Shown: positions 1-9,790 of the stretch, in pieces
Layout of the letters: each line of letters starts with the position of its first letter
Position numbering within the stretch: the stretch's first letter is position 1
Assembly: GCF_033568475.1 (NCBI RefSeq)
Contig: NW_027331840.1
Span: 682,001-746,000 of the forward strand
Direction: 5' to 3'
Length of the DNA: 64,000 bases
From: Henckelia pumila
Taxonomy: Eukaryota; Streptophyta; Magnoliopsida; Lamiales; Gesneriaceae
Notes under the pieces: generated by a model
Told to the model about the DNA's origin: nothing
Databases searched by the model: none
What the model saw: the letters and a program-made list of their open reading frames with translations, nothing else
Program-made: the position numbers and the translations under genes

Positions 1-140
1 CACCCGAAGGTGAGCTGAGCTGAGCTCCCTGAAGGAAAGCATAATAAGACTTAAAAATAAACTAACACCCGAAGATGAACTGAACTGAGCTCCCTGAAGG
101 GAAGCATAATAAGACTTAAAAATAAACTAATACCCGAAGG
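1..140. repeat. 65-bp tandem repeat in A1 3' region
   Basis: Two full units and part of a third, each starting with (C/T)ACCCGAAG, begin at 1, 66 and 131. Each unit holds a GAGCTCCCTGAAGG segment and an A-rich tail. The same unit, at 66 bp, occurs five times in A2 (about 37327-37690). It is therefore part of the Tat element and not host DNA. The stretch 141-350 continues with irregular GAGCTCC-rich low-complexity sequence. Confidence 0.85.
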
Positions 141-350
141 CATTATATTGAGCTGAGACTACATGGCCGAGCTGAGCTCCTGGATCCGAGCTAAGCATAT
201 ATGGCCGAGCTGAGCTCCTGGAGCCGAGCTGAGCTTACATGGCCGAGCTGAGCTCCCAAAACCAAACTTCCGACCTGACCTGGACTATGTTCTCAGATCG
301 CCTGAATGAGCTCCCGAGCTCCCCGGCCAAATTTCCTTGATCGCCAGCTC

Positions 351-1070
351 ACCAAAGTCAGGGGCCTAAGAGGCGCGACTAAGGTGATGAGCTGAACCAA
401 AGTTAGGGGCCTAAGAGGCGTGACTAAGGTGATGAGCTGGACCAAAGTCAGGGGCCTAAGAGGCGTGACTAAGGTGATGAGCTGAACCAAAGTCAGGGGC
501 CTAAGAGGCGTGACTAAGGTGATGAGCTGAACCAAATTCAGGGGCCTAAGAGGCGTGACTAAGGTGATGAGCTGAACCAAAGTCAGGGGCCTAAGAGGCG
601 TGACTAAGGTGATGAGCTGAACCAAAGTCAGGGGCCTAAGAGGCGTGACTAAGGTGATGAGCTGAACCAAAGTCAGGGGCCTAAGAGGCGTGACTAAGGT
701 GATGAGCTGGACCAAAGTCAGGGGCCTAAGAGGCGTGACTAAGGTGATGAGCTGAACCAAAGTCAGGGGCCTAAGAGGCGTGACTAAGGTGATGAGCTGG
801 ACCAAAGTCAGGGGCCTAAGAGGCGTGACTAAGGTGATGAGCTGAACCAAAGTCAGGAGCCTAAGAGGCGTGACTAAGGTGATGAGCTGAACCAAAGTCA
901 GGGGCCTAAGAGGCGTGACTAAGGTGATGAGCTGAACCAAAGTCAGGGGCCTAAGAGACGTGACTAAGGTGATGAGCTGGACCAAAGTCAGGGGCCTAAG
1001 AGGCCTGACTAAGGTGATGAGCTGAACCAAAGTCAGGGGCCTAAGAGGCCTGACTAAGGTGATGAGCTGA
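351..1070. repeat. 45-bp tandem array, 16 copies
   Basis: Sixteen head-to-tail units start every 45 bases from 351 to 1026. They differ by single substitutions; the core includes CAGGGGCCTAAGAGGCG. Because 45 is divisible by three the array is open in a minus-strand frame and could read as 15-residue repeats. No start signal or family match supports translation. The array lies between the end of pol and the expected antisense gene, where A2 has a shorter version (37978-38381). Confidence 0.95.
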
Positions 1071-1208
1071 AGCACGCTTACATCAATATTTCTGAAAAAA
1101 TAACTGCTTATAGATAAACGTATTAGGTAGCTTGCATGGATTACAACTTTAAGAAAAATTGAACTTGCAACATTTTAAGAATAATATTTGCGTAAATTGT
1201 AAGCGCTC

Positions 1209-2805
1209 TGTTAGAACCTAATGGGGGGGATTAGGTTCTTTGGCAACTTTAGCAATTTAAAGCGATTATACTAAACGCAAGCGGAAGACTAGTAAAGCAA
1301 TCAAATATAAAGCGGTAAATAAATGCGTAAAGTAAATAAAGCAGTAAAAGAGAGATAGGAATTGTTTATGGAAGTTCGACGATAAATCGTCTACGTCTCC
1401 CCTTTTTGGTTAAGTACGATTAACCAAGGATCCACTAGCACTCGAACACTTGGCCTTGATGGCTCCAAGGATAGCCTTTACAACTCAACACGATCACTGC
1501 GCCGATACAACTCAAACACTTGGCCTTAATGGCTCCAAGGATAGCCTCAACACAAACACTTGGCTTCACACTCAAGTGTTTACAACAATCTCACAATACA
1601 CTTGGCTTCACACTAAGTGTTTACAACAATAGCACAACCAACTCACAAACTATTTTCACAAATAACTCTCAAATATTGATTGAGCACTTTGGTAGAGAGA
1701 ATATTGCTTGCAAATGAGAGAAGAAATGAGTTGGGATTTCTCTAAATGGTCTTGGCAAGCCTCTATTTATAGTTGGAAAATATTTGAATTTGAATTTGTG
1801 TGCTTGGAGCGTTTATTGGGAAGCCAAGGAGTAGAGACAAAGTGTAGGCGCTGCTGCCTTCTTTTTCCAGCACTGAGCGGATTTTGTGGAAAAATCATAT
1901 CTCTCAATCTAACCGTTGGATTGAGCTCAAATTTGGACAGTCGCTTGAAAACATCTCAATCTTCAATCTGAACGGTGAAGATTGAATTTTAAAGAATCAC
2001 ACACGTCCAGTAAATCTCGGAAGTCGCAAAATCACGTTCTAGCTTTTGTTCTGAGCATTATTTTTCAAAAATTTGAATCTCACAATCCATCCGTTGGATT
2101 GGCCTGAAATTAACACACAATTTTTGTAACATCCTGATATTGATAGTGATTGGTGGAGATTGGATTTGGATGCCTCCATCGATTCCAGTAGTCTTCTGAA
2201 TCCGATACTTCAGCAGTTAGCTCCTTGAAGAAATAGCTACTGTTCAACATATTTTCAAAAATCATAACTCCATATCCAGCCGTTGGATTGATTTGAAATT
2301 TGGATACAGACTTTAAAACATCATGAAATCCATGTGATCGGTGGAGATCGGATTTTAATAACCGAAGCATTCCCAGTTATTTTCTGACGTTGAGTCTTCA
2401 TAGTTCATTCCTTGCAGAAGTAAGTACTGTGCAGCTTTGTTAAAAAAATCATATCCCCATATCCAGCCGTTGGATTGCTATGAAATTTGGAGAGAAGCTT
2501 GAGAACATCCTGATCTTGATTTTCACTGTTGGAGATTTGATTTGGATGACTGGAAAGTGCCCGGTGAATTTTTCAAGTTTCTGCTTTATAATATTGGCTT
2601 GTCCTTGTCCATTTCTTTTACAACTTCAAAGTAACTTCCAAGAATTTGATTGTTAATATGATCTAATCTGCAAAGTCTTACTTTAAATGGTTAGTAACAA
2701 TTAACCGAGTTTTGTAATCATCAAAACATAATAATATGAGATTTGTTAATGCATTAAAAACATTAATCTCATAACACGAGATTTGTATGCGTTTAAGGCG
2801 TAACA
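1209..2805. mobile_element. Solo LTR inserted in A1 pol
   Basis: The block begins TGTTA and ends TAACA, a 5-bp terminal inverted repeat with TG...CA ends. It is flanked by identical CGCTC at 1204-1208 and 2806-2810. A2 has uninterrupted sequence at the corresponding point (about 38513), which shows the empty site. The length of 1597 bp and lack of coding capacity fit a single LTR left by LTR-LTR recombination. A short repeat with 'cacttggc...ggctcc' units (about 1440-1640) and a roughly 185-bp repeat fill much of it. The superfamily is not decided; a Copia origin is possible. Confidence 0.85.
1880..2540. repeat. Four imperfect ~185-bp repeats inside the solo LTR
   Basis: The core CCGTTGGATT recurs at 1913, 2091, 2280 and 2467. 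Each is preceded by AAAAATC(A/T)-like sequence and followed by a GAAATTTGGA-like stretch and a (A/G)GAGAT(T/C)(G/T)GATTT-like stretch. Spacing is 178, 189 and 187 bp. The units are diverged, so the repeat is older than the insertion. Confidence 0.75.
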
Positions 2806-4769
2806 CGCTCCAAGGTCTCTTCAGCATCTTCCCCTTTGAATCTTCTAAGTAGTAAGCATCCGAGCTGAGCCTCATCACCACCTTGTACGGACCCTCCCAC
2901 TTAGGGTTGAGCTTCCCTACAGCCACCTCCTGAACTTTTCTCAGCACCAAATCTCCTACCTGAAAGTCCTTCTTGCGCACCCGACGATTATAGGACCGAG
3001 CTATCCTGTTTTTGTATGCTTCCATTCTGATGGCAGCAGCTTCTCTCTTTTCATCCAAGAATTCTAAGTCTTCCATTCTCCTTTCTCCATTCTTCTCATC
3101 ATAGAATATAATCCGAGCCGACTCCTCTCCTATCTCTGCTGGTAGAACTGCCTCATTTCCATACACCAGACTAAATGGAGTCTCCCCTGTCCCAATCCTG
3201 GGCGTGGTACGATATGACCATAACACACTAGGGACTTCTTCCACCCAATTTCCTTGGGCTTTTCCTAATTGGGTCTTCAAGCTTTGCACCAAGGACCTGT
3301 TAGTGACCTCCACCTGGCCATTGCTTTGAGGATAATGGACAGAAGAGAAGTGTTGTTGGATTTTCATCTCTTTGCACCAAGCTTGCACCCGGGCTCCCTG
3401 AAACTGCCTCCCATTGTCGGAGATAAGCTTTCGTGGTACTCCAAATATACACACGATATTCTTCCATAGAAATTTCAAAACTTCTCCTTCTGTAATTCGA
3501 GCCAAGGCCTCCGCCTCCACCCACTTAGAGAAGTAATCAATAGCAACCAACAAGAATTTCTTCTGAGCTGGGGCTGGGGGGAAAGGACCCACAATATCCA
3601 TTCCCCATTGATCAAAAGGACATGCTGCCACGATCCCTTTTATTAACGCTGCTGGTTGATGCTGAAGTCTGCTATGTCGCTGACAACTATCACAAGAAGT
3701 TACCAAATCTATGGCACTTTTCAGTATAGTAGGCCAAAAATATCCTGCTAAGAGAACCTTACGGGCCAGAGAATAAGACCCCAAGTGATTACCACAACAC
3801 CCCTCGTGTATCTCCTTCAGGACATAATGAGCTTCCTTGGGGCCTAAACACTTGAGAAGAGGTCCGGAAAATGACCTCTTATAAAGAAATCCCCCCACCA
3901 TCACAAAGCGGAGACTCCTCTGTTTCAGCCGATATGCCTTCTTTGCATCCTTTGGTAACTCGCCCTTTTCCAGGTATTCCAAGAGCTCTTTTCTCCAGTC
4001 ATTCTCTTCTTGAGCTAATGGTACGAGCTCAGTAGAAGGTGTTAATTCCACCTGCACGACTACCTCTCTGTTTTTCCAGTTATGAAGGGAGATAGCCATC
4101 TTGGCAAGGCAATCTGCTTTTTCATTGCTTTCCCTCGGAATTTGTTCAAAAACTACCTCATCAAAAAGACCCCGAGCTTCCTCTATCGCCCTTATATATT
4201 CTTTCAACTTCTCATTTTTAACTTCATACGTTCCATTTACCTGCTGAGTTACTAACTGTGAATCAGAGTATAGATGTACCCGAGCTGCCCCAGATTGCTT
4301 AGCTGCTCGAAGGCCGATTAATACAGCCTCATACTCTGCCTCGTTATTAGAAGCTCGAAAATCCAACTTAACTGCCAATCTGATCTCATCCCCATGAGGG
4401 GAGATCAAAAATACCCCCACTCCACATCCTTCATTACTGGAAGAGCCATCAACATATAGTTTCCACAAACCCTCTGCTTCCATATGTCTCGTTTCGGCCA
4501 GGAAATCAGCCAAATCCTGGGCCTTGATGGCTGATCTTGGCTCATACTGGATGTCATATTCACTGAGCTCCGTAGTCCATTTCACCAATCTCCCCGAAAT
4601 ATCAATTCGAGTCAATATCCTCCCAATGGGGCTATTGGTCAACACCATAATAGGATGTGATAGAAAGTAAGGTCTGAGCTTCCTTGCTGTCATAACCAGA
4701 GCCAACGCTAGCTTTTCCACCTCCGAATACCGAAGTTCTGCACCCTTGAGGGCATGTGAGAAAAAATAG
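2806..4769 (-). pseudogene. pol: A1 pol, 3' part: RNase H tail, archaeal RNase H, integrase
   Basis: An open frame of about 640 codons. First comes the tail of the RT-linked RNase H. An archaeal-type RNase H follows, with catalytic residues visible near D91, E127, D153 and D203 (context YVDGSSS, NNEAEYEA, YSDSQLV, EKADCLA; residues counted from a GTG at 4720). Then comes integrase: an HHCC finger around residues 305-347 and the D375, D435, E471 triad with 35 residues between the last two. No chromodomain follows. The frame enters the solo LTR at 2805; the remaining codons and native TAA lie on the far side, at 1175-1208. The open frame suggests fairly recent decay, but the enzyme could not be made because the RT is missing upstream. 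Confidence 0.9.
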
Positions 4770-6026
4770 ATAGCAATCCTTTGGGCACGCCTTATTTAAG
4801 TCTCTGAAATCAACACACATTCTCCACTTGCCTGAACTCTTAGGGACAAGGACCACATTGGATAACCAGGTAGGGAATTGCACTTCCCTAATGTGTCCTG
4901 CCTTAAGAAGTTCCTCTACCTCTTTTTTAATGACCTTATCTTTTTCTGGACCAAAGTGTCTCTTCTTCTGTTTTATCGGTCTTATTCCCGCCAGAATATT
5001 AAGTCGATGAACCATAATTTTTGCACTGACCCCTGTGAGCTCCAATACAGACCAAGCAAAAACATCTTTGTTCTTCTTTAAGCATCCAACCAAGATTTGC
5101 TTCACTGATGGGCTCAGATCAGCAGCTAACTTGACAATCTGAGCTCCCAGGATTAACTCCACCTTCTCATGGCCTTCCTCGGACATCAGAAGCACCTTCT
5201 GTCCGTGCACCTTTGATGTTCCACCTACTGAAACCATTCCTACCTCCTTCCTCTTCTTCTTTGAATCAATCCTTACCTCATTCACATAGCATAACCGAGC
5301 TGCCTTCTGATCACCTCGAACAACCCCCACTTCTCTTCCACTTGGGAACTTCAACTTTTGATGATAGGTAGATGTCACGGCTCGAAAATCACTTAGGGCA
5401 GGACGCCCCAATATTCCATTGAAAGAGGATGGTGCTTCTACCACGGTGAAGCAAGCCATTTTCGTTACTCTATGCTCTCCATTTCCAAGCGATAACGGGA
5501 GCACTATCTGTCCCAATGGTTGCAAAGCATGACCTGTGAACCCGTACAACTCCGTGGTGATTGGGTCCAACTCAAATCCTTCCAATTTCATTTGGTCAAG
5601 GGTTTTTTTGAAGATGATGTTCACTGAGCTCCCAGTATCCACAAAAATACGAGCCACGTCATAGTTAGCTATGGTCAAGGTGACCAGTAAGGGATCATTA
5701 TGAGGTAGCACCACGTCCTTTAAATCTTCCCTTCCAAAACTGATGTCCGGATCAGTGGGGCAACTGAGCTGAGAATTTACCTCAAAATTTTCCATCCTAC
5801 GCCTGTGAGCTTTGCAAGCCCTTCCCGAATCTCCATCCGTACTACCCCCCGAGATCATATGGATAACACCCCGATTGGGATGATTTGCAATTTGCTGCAC
5901 CCTATCTCCTTGACCGTTTTGAGGGGCTCTTCCTTGATCCTCTCTAACTTCATTCCTTTGATTCCTCCATTGTGGAGCTCGGCCTTGGCGAGGAGGATTT
6001 GTCCTTTGAGTCAGCTCAGTTCTGAT
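4770..6026 (-). pseudogene. pol: A1 pol, 5' part: protease and N-terminal RT, truncated
   Basis: The frame continues directly from gag after the TGA at 6027-6029. The protease active site reads FVDTGSSVNII. The RT begins normally (VDFRDLNKACPKDCY), then jumps at about 4767-4773 into another frame that encodes the end of the RT-RNase H block (YFFSHALKGAE). All central RT motifs, including the catalytic aspartates, are absent. This is an internal deletion that I estimate at 250-300 codons from the usual layout of the family. The deletion also shifts the frame. Confidence 0.88.
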
Positions 6027-7067
6027 TCAAGGGTCCTCATACATGATCCTTTGAACCTCCTCACCTAGCCTCTGACAATCATTGGTGACATGCCCATACT
6101 CCTGATAAAAATCGCAAAACTTGTCAGATGGCGGTAACCGCGGGCCTTTTTCAGCATTACGGGGCCTCACAAGTGCTTGCCTATCCTCACATACTTGCAT
6201 TGCCTTCTCCAGGCTTACCGAGAGTGGTACATAGTGATAGGGTCCTTTAACCCTGTTCATCTCTTCTGCAATCCTCTTCCTTCCTCCTTCTGACTTCCCC
6301 TCTGCCTTTGTTCCCACCTTGGCACCGGGCTTACTCCCAGACGTTCCTTCCTGTCTCCTCTGCCTCTGTGCATCTTCCAAATTCACGTACTTCTCAGCTC
6401 GACTAAGGAGCTCATCATAAGTTAAAGGAGGCTTCTTAACCAAGGATCTGAAAAACTCTCCTCCTCTTAACCCTTGAGTGAAAGAGTTAACCAAGGTGTC
6501 AGCAGTGGCAGCAGGTACTTCCAGAGCTGCTGTATTGAAGTGCTGAACATATTCCCGCAACTGCTCCGCCTCAGATTGCTTCATATTGAACAAACTGAGA
6601 GACGTCTTCAAATATCTCTTGCTACTCGCATATTGGTGTAAAAAAGCTAAGCTGAAGTCATTGAAACTCTGAATACTACCAGGCTGTAAAAGGTTGAACC
6701 ATTGCTGGGCTGACCTCACCAGAGTAGTGAGGAAAACCCGACATTTAATTGCATCTGAATATCTATGCAACAAAGCTGCATTTTCAAATCTCCCCAAATG
6801 TTCCTCCGGATCTGAGCTCCCATCATACTCCCCTAAAGTAGGTTGCTTAAAATTTGCAGGGAGTTCTTCATCTAGAATAGCCCGAGAAAAAGGGCTTTTC
6901 CTCTGTATATGCCCAGGCCGACCTCCAATTTGTCGACCCAGTCTCCTGATCTCTTCCCACACCGCATCCATTGGGTTTGGCTGACCTATAGGAGGTGGTG
7001 GTGGATTTTGACCCATAGCCGTTTGCACCGTTTCAGTGATGAACTGCCTGAGCTGATCTACATTCAT
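6027..7067 (-). CDS. gag: A1 gag capsid/nucleocapsid, 346 residues, ended by TGA
   Basis: The ATG at 7067 lies 66 bases downstream of the PBS and is the first in this frame. The protein has a proline-rich N-terminal stretch and then a Retrotrans_gag capsid domain at about residues 90-220 (AQQWFNLLQPGSI, YLKTSLSLFNMKQ). A charged linker follows, then a zinc-knuckle-like CDFYQEYGHVTNDC close to the end. The TGA directly follows EDP; downstream codons remain in the same frame and run into protease without another stop, so gag and pol were one reading frame. The stop fits a C-to-T change in an arginine codon. Gag would package the element's RNA in cytoplasmic particles. Confidence 0.9.
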   Translation of the reverse strand: MNVDQLRQFITETVQTAMGQNPPPPPIGQPNPMDAVWEEIRRLGRQIGGRPGHIQRKSPFSRAILDEELPANFKQPTLGEYDGSSDPEEHLGRFENAALLHRYSDAIKCRVFLTTLVRSAQQWFNLLQPGSIQSFNDFSLAFLHQYASSKRYLKTSLSLFNMKQSEAEQLREYVQHFNTAALEVPAATADTLVNSFTQGLRGGEFFRSLVKKPPLTYDELLSRAEKYVNLEDAQRQRRQEGTSGSKPGAKVGTKAEGKSEGGRKRIAEEMNRVKGPYHYVPLSVSLEKAMQVCEDRQALVRPRNAEKGPRLPPSDKFCDFYQEYGHVTNDCQRLGEEVQRIMYEDP

Positions 7068-7132
7068 GTCCGCTACATTTCCTCTTCCCCTTCCTCTTCC
7101 TCTTCATTCCATATCAACGTCTTAACTTCAAT

Positions 7133-7150
7133 TTCCCACAGACGGCGCCA
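7133..7150 (-). other. A1 primer binding site
   Basis: On the minus strand TGGCGCCGTCTGTGGGAA starts two bases inside the 5' LTR end. TGGCGCC-initiated sites are usual in Tat elements. The priming tRNA is not determined here. Confidence 0.8.
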
Positions 7151-7152
7151 AT

Positions 7153-7943
7153 TGATATACCTCAATAAAGTGATCTCCTTGGATGAGCTGAAAAAACTCC
7201 TCCAAATAAAGGATGAACTGCTGCTGACCTGAAACCACTAACAAGAGTGTTAAAGGGAGGCCGGAAGGTGTTCCGGCGTATCCCCTCCGACGCTCAAGTC
7301 AGATGCTAGGATAGCGAAAATATAGAGAGTGGTGTGTGTATACGAGTGAAAAAATTAGGATCCCAATAATGAAAGTGAACCTGGTATTTATAGGAGAGAA
7401 CTCCGTGTTTGACGCTTACCTTCCTTATCAAGAATCCGAGAATCCCGGGATCACGATCTCGAGTATCTAGGCGGATATCTTGCTCAAATCTTGTCTGACA
7501 AAGGAAATAATAATACACAAAATCTGAGCTGAACTGCCACCCGTAAGACCCTATATATTACTTTCCCTAGAGACACGTAGGGATAACTGAGCTATTGCTG
7601 AATCTCTGAACTTACCTTAGACCACTGATCCTAACATCTTAGCTTAGCCTATTTAAGGTTGTTCAACCCCTCTACTCAGCTAACTCCTTACTGATATCGG
7701 GGCGGAGATAAACTGCCGAGCTCCCGAGCTCCCGAGCCTCCGAGCTCCCGAGCTCCCGAGTTAAGCTCCCAAGCTCCCGAGCTGAGCTCCCTAGCTGAGC
7801 CCCCGACCCGAGCTGTAAGTGATGATGGAAGAGCTTGGCCGAGCTCCCGAGCTGAGCTCCTGGTCCAGTTCTAGTTAATTAGAGATGTTCCTTTTACCTT
7901 AGGTTCATCGGTGAGTTGAGGTGGTTTCCTCATCTGGGTATCA
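7153..7943 (-). mobile_element. A1 5' LTR (791 bp)
   Basis: The ends are TGATA...TATCA. It aligns along its length with the A2 3' LTR at 19919-20725. A TATA box (CTATAAATA, minus strand) lies at 7385-7393. About 7700-7865 is low-complexity sequence of repeated GAGCTCCC units. The PBS follows its inner end, so it is the 5' LTR of a minus-strand element. Confidence 0.92.
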
Positions 7944-8136
7944 AAAAGGATAACACATATCACACAAAAAAAAAAACCCAGATGGCAATAATCAAGAAAA
8001 AGCCAAACAAAACAGATTAACATCGACAATACAAAGAATCAATCCAAGAAAGGGACAGATCTGACGTCAATCAATCACAAAACGAGATATGAGATCAATA
8101 CACCACAAATGAAACTTTATTCAGGACAGAAATCAC
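7944..8136 (-). other. Remnant of intron 1 of a MOB1-like gene
   Basis: This stretch lies between the outer end of the A1 5' LTR and a GT splice donor (8135-8136) that follows the candidate MOB1 exon. It has no coding content. A1 thus appears to occupy this intron, with later exons expected beyond the left edge of the window. Confidence 0.5.
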
Positions 8137-8159
8137 CTGCCCAGGCCAAAGAGACTCAT
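8137..8159 (-). CDS. MOB1: First coding exon of MOB1-like kinase activator (8 codons)
   Basis: From ATG at 8159-8157 the minus strand reads M-S-L-F-G-L-G and the first two bases of an Arg or Ser codon, then a GT donor (GCAG/GTGATT). From memory, plant MOB1 proteins start MSLFGLGR, and in plants this is followed by an exon junction. MOB1 is a small zinc-binding co-activator of NDR/LATS-type kinases, acting in cell division and growth. Only eight residues are visible, so the call rests on their specificity and on the splice site at the right position. If correct, the rest of the gene is separated from this exon by the A1 retrotransposon in the same orientation. A detached gene fragment is the alternative. 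Confidence 0.6.
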
Positions 8160-8669
8160 GGCTCCGGATAGAAAGATGGAACGAAAGGGCCACGATGAAA
8201 AGGAGATTACACACAAGAATATGTTGGCGTATTTATGGGATTGGAGCAGTTGTCATAACTCATAAATATTAGAGGAAACGTCGAAAAAAGCTGTCGAAAA
8301 CACAAAGAGCACAGCGCAGGGGGTGGGGTCCAAGGGTGATGTAATAAAATGTCTTTTTTATTATATATAATAAAATAATAAATAAAATTTCCTAAAAATA
8401 TTTTATGTTATTTTTCATGCATTCATAAATATTCGTAAATCGGTCGTCAATTCAGGTTTGGTCTGTCCACCAATCACCTCATCACCCTCAGGTTGGGTTG
8501 TGTTCTTTGCAGCAACGTTAGGAGTTAGGACCCCCGGGTCGGATTACCAAATTGCTTTTTCTTCTGCATTATGATTGATAAATTTTAAAAAATTTATTTA
8601 TATGCTTTATAATAATTTATGTATAATTGATCGATTTTAAAATTTATATTATTTATAATAATTGATCGA
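8160..8669 (-). promoter_or_regulatory. Putative 5' UTR and promoter of the MOB1-like gene
   Basis: Sequence upstream of the candidate ATG. 8160-8340 has mixed composition and no ATG-initiated long frame; 8340-8450 and 8560-8670 are very AT-rich. No TATA box can be assigned with confidence. No other feature is seen here. Confidence 0.35.
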
Positions 8670-8966
8670 AAAACAAAAACAAAAACCACTAAATCGCAGA
8701 CCAAGTGGGGAAACATGATTGGACCTATGTGAATTAAATCGATGTGGCCTATATAGCTAATAGCCCATCCTCTTTCACTCTTTCTTCTCCAACGTCAAAA
8801 CATTTCGCATTCCTCATCCTCTCGCGAACCTAGGGGTGTGTAGTTGGTTAAAACCGAACCGATCGAACCGAAATTTAGATAACCAAACTGATTGATCAAG
8901 TTACATTATTAACCGACCGACCGAATTTTTCTAACAAAACCGACTTAACCGAACCGGAAAAAAATC
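8670..8966. repeat. Promoter-like segment plus hAT end, copy 1
   Basis: It contains CCACTAAATCGCAGA, a TATA-like CTATATAGC followed by a CT-rich stretch (CTCTTTCACTCTTTCTTCTC), then CGCGAACC and TAGGGGTGTG with AACCGAACC-rich sequence. The same order recurs at 9399-9790, offset by 831 bp. Confidence 0.75.
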
Positions 8967-8977
8967 ATCATCTTTCA

Positions 8978-9130
8978 TTGGCTTATTCTATGCTGCTCAC
9001 CCGGTGCAGCATCCATCGTTCATGTGCCCAGGCCCCACACAATGTTATGTGTTGGGCCCGGCCCCTGTATGTGGGGCCCAGACCATGAACGGCCCAGATC
9101 CACCGGGTGAAATTCACCTGGTGGAGCCAA
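8978..9130. mobile_element. Foldback (MITE-like) element
   Basis: Arms of about 65 bp are imperfectly complementary: TTGGCT near 8978 pairs with AGCCAA at 9125-9130, and CACCCGGTG and CGTTCATG on the left have partners on the right. The centre carries GGCCC-rich complementary blocks. No TSD is evident. Confidence 0.5.
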
Positions 9131-9420
9131 GAATCACCCTCTTTCACTCTTTCTTCTCCATCGATCAAAATATTTCGTATTCCCCATCCTCTCGCGAACC
9201 ACTGAACCAACACACAAACCTTAAGCAATTCGGCTTTAATCTCGTTTTGGGGTTCCTTTCTATTGCTCTTTCTCGATTTTTTGGTTTATTTATTGTCTTT
9301 AGTTAGCGATAATATTGAGGAATTCTAAAATTCTCAGCTTAACGGAACCTAATCTGATTCTGTCCAATTTTCTGGGAAACTGAAGTGTTGCCATAAAAAA
9401 ACAAAAACAAAAACAAAAAC
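9128..9420 (+). repeat. Third copy of promoter-like segment, without hAT end
   Basis: 9132-9200 repeats the CT-rich stretch and CGCGAACC of the two other copies. It then continues with ACTGAACC and a T-rich stretch that looks like a 5' UTR, not the AACCGAACC hAT end. It thus resembles an unoccupied version of the same site. An AAAAAC microsatellite lies at 9396-9425. Confidence 0.55.
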
Positions 9421-9496
9421 AAAAACCACTAAAACCCATTATCGGGTTTTAGTGATCGCAGAACAAGTGGAAAAATATGGTTGGGTAGCTGAAAAG

Positions 9497-9552
<56 letters not shown>

Positions 9553-9790
9553 GCCTATGTGAATTAAATCGATGTGTCCTATATAGCTAATAGCCCATCC
9601 TCTTTCACTCTTTCTTCTCCAACGATCAAAACATTTCGCATTCCCCATCCTCTCGCGAACCTAGGGGTGTGCAGTTGGTTAAAACCGAACCAAAATTTAG
9701 ATAACCGAACCGACCGATCAAGTTATATTATTAACCGAACCGACCGAATTTTCTAACAAAACCGACTTAACAGAACCGAAAAAAAATTGG
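9399..9790. repeat. Promoter-like segment plus hAT end, copy 2
   Basis: The same modules as copy 1, with an extra insert that includes the (AT)n tract. TAGGGGTGTG starts at 9662, directly after CGCGAACC. Confidence 0.75.
9498..9550. repeat. (AT)n microsatellite
   Basis: About 26 uninterrupted AT dinucleotides. Confidence 0.95.

Larger units (their letters stand above)
1..7943 (-). mobile_element. Tat-lineage Ty3/gypsy retrotransposon A1, 3' end outside window
   Basis: The element reads on the minus strand: 5' LTR (7153-7943), PBS, gag, pol, then noncoding tandem repeats running off the left edge. Tat assignment rests on an archaeal-type second RNase H between the RT/RNase H remnant and the integrase, on the absence of a chromodomain, and on the antisense gene seen in the same place in the sister copy A2. 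The copy is defective: one TGA between gag and pol, a large RT deletion, and a solo LTR in the last codons of pol. Its 3' LTR and any antisense gene lie beyond position 1, so the TSD cannot be checked; the five bases flanking the 5' LTR are AAAAG. Confidence 0.9.

Noticed and set aside
351-1070. CRISPR-like array
   Set aside because: Units are contiguous 45-bp copies with no unique spacers, in plant DNA.
293-1075. 260-codon minus-strand frame with a 15-residue repeat as a protein
   Set aside because: It is a consequence of a 45-bp tandem repeat being a multiple of three. There is no start context or conserved domain, and A2 has the repeat open in two frames.
9004-9306. 100-codon frame across the foldback element
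   Set aside because: It spans the foldback and a promoter-like copy, with no homology.
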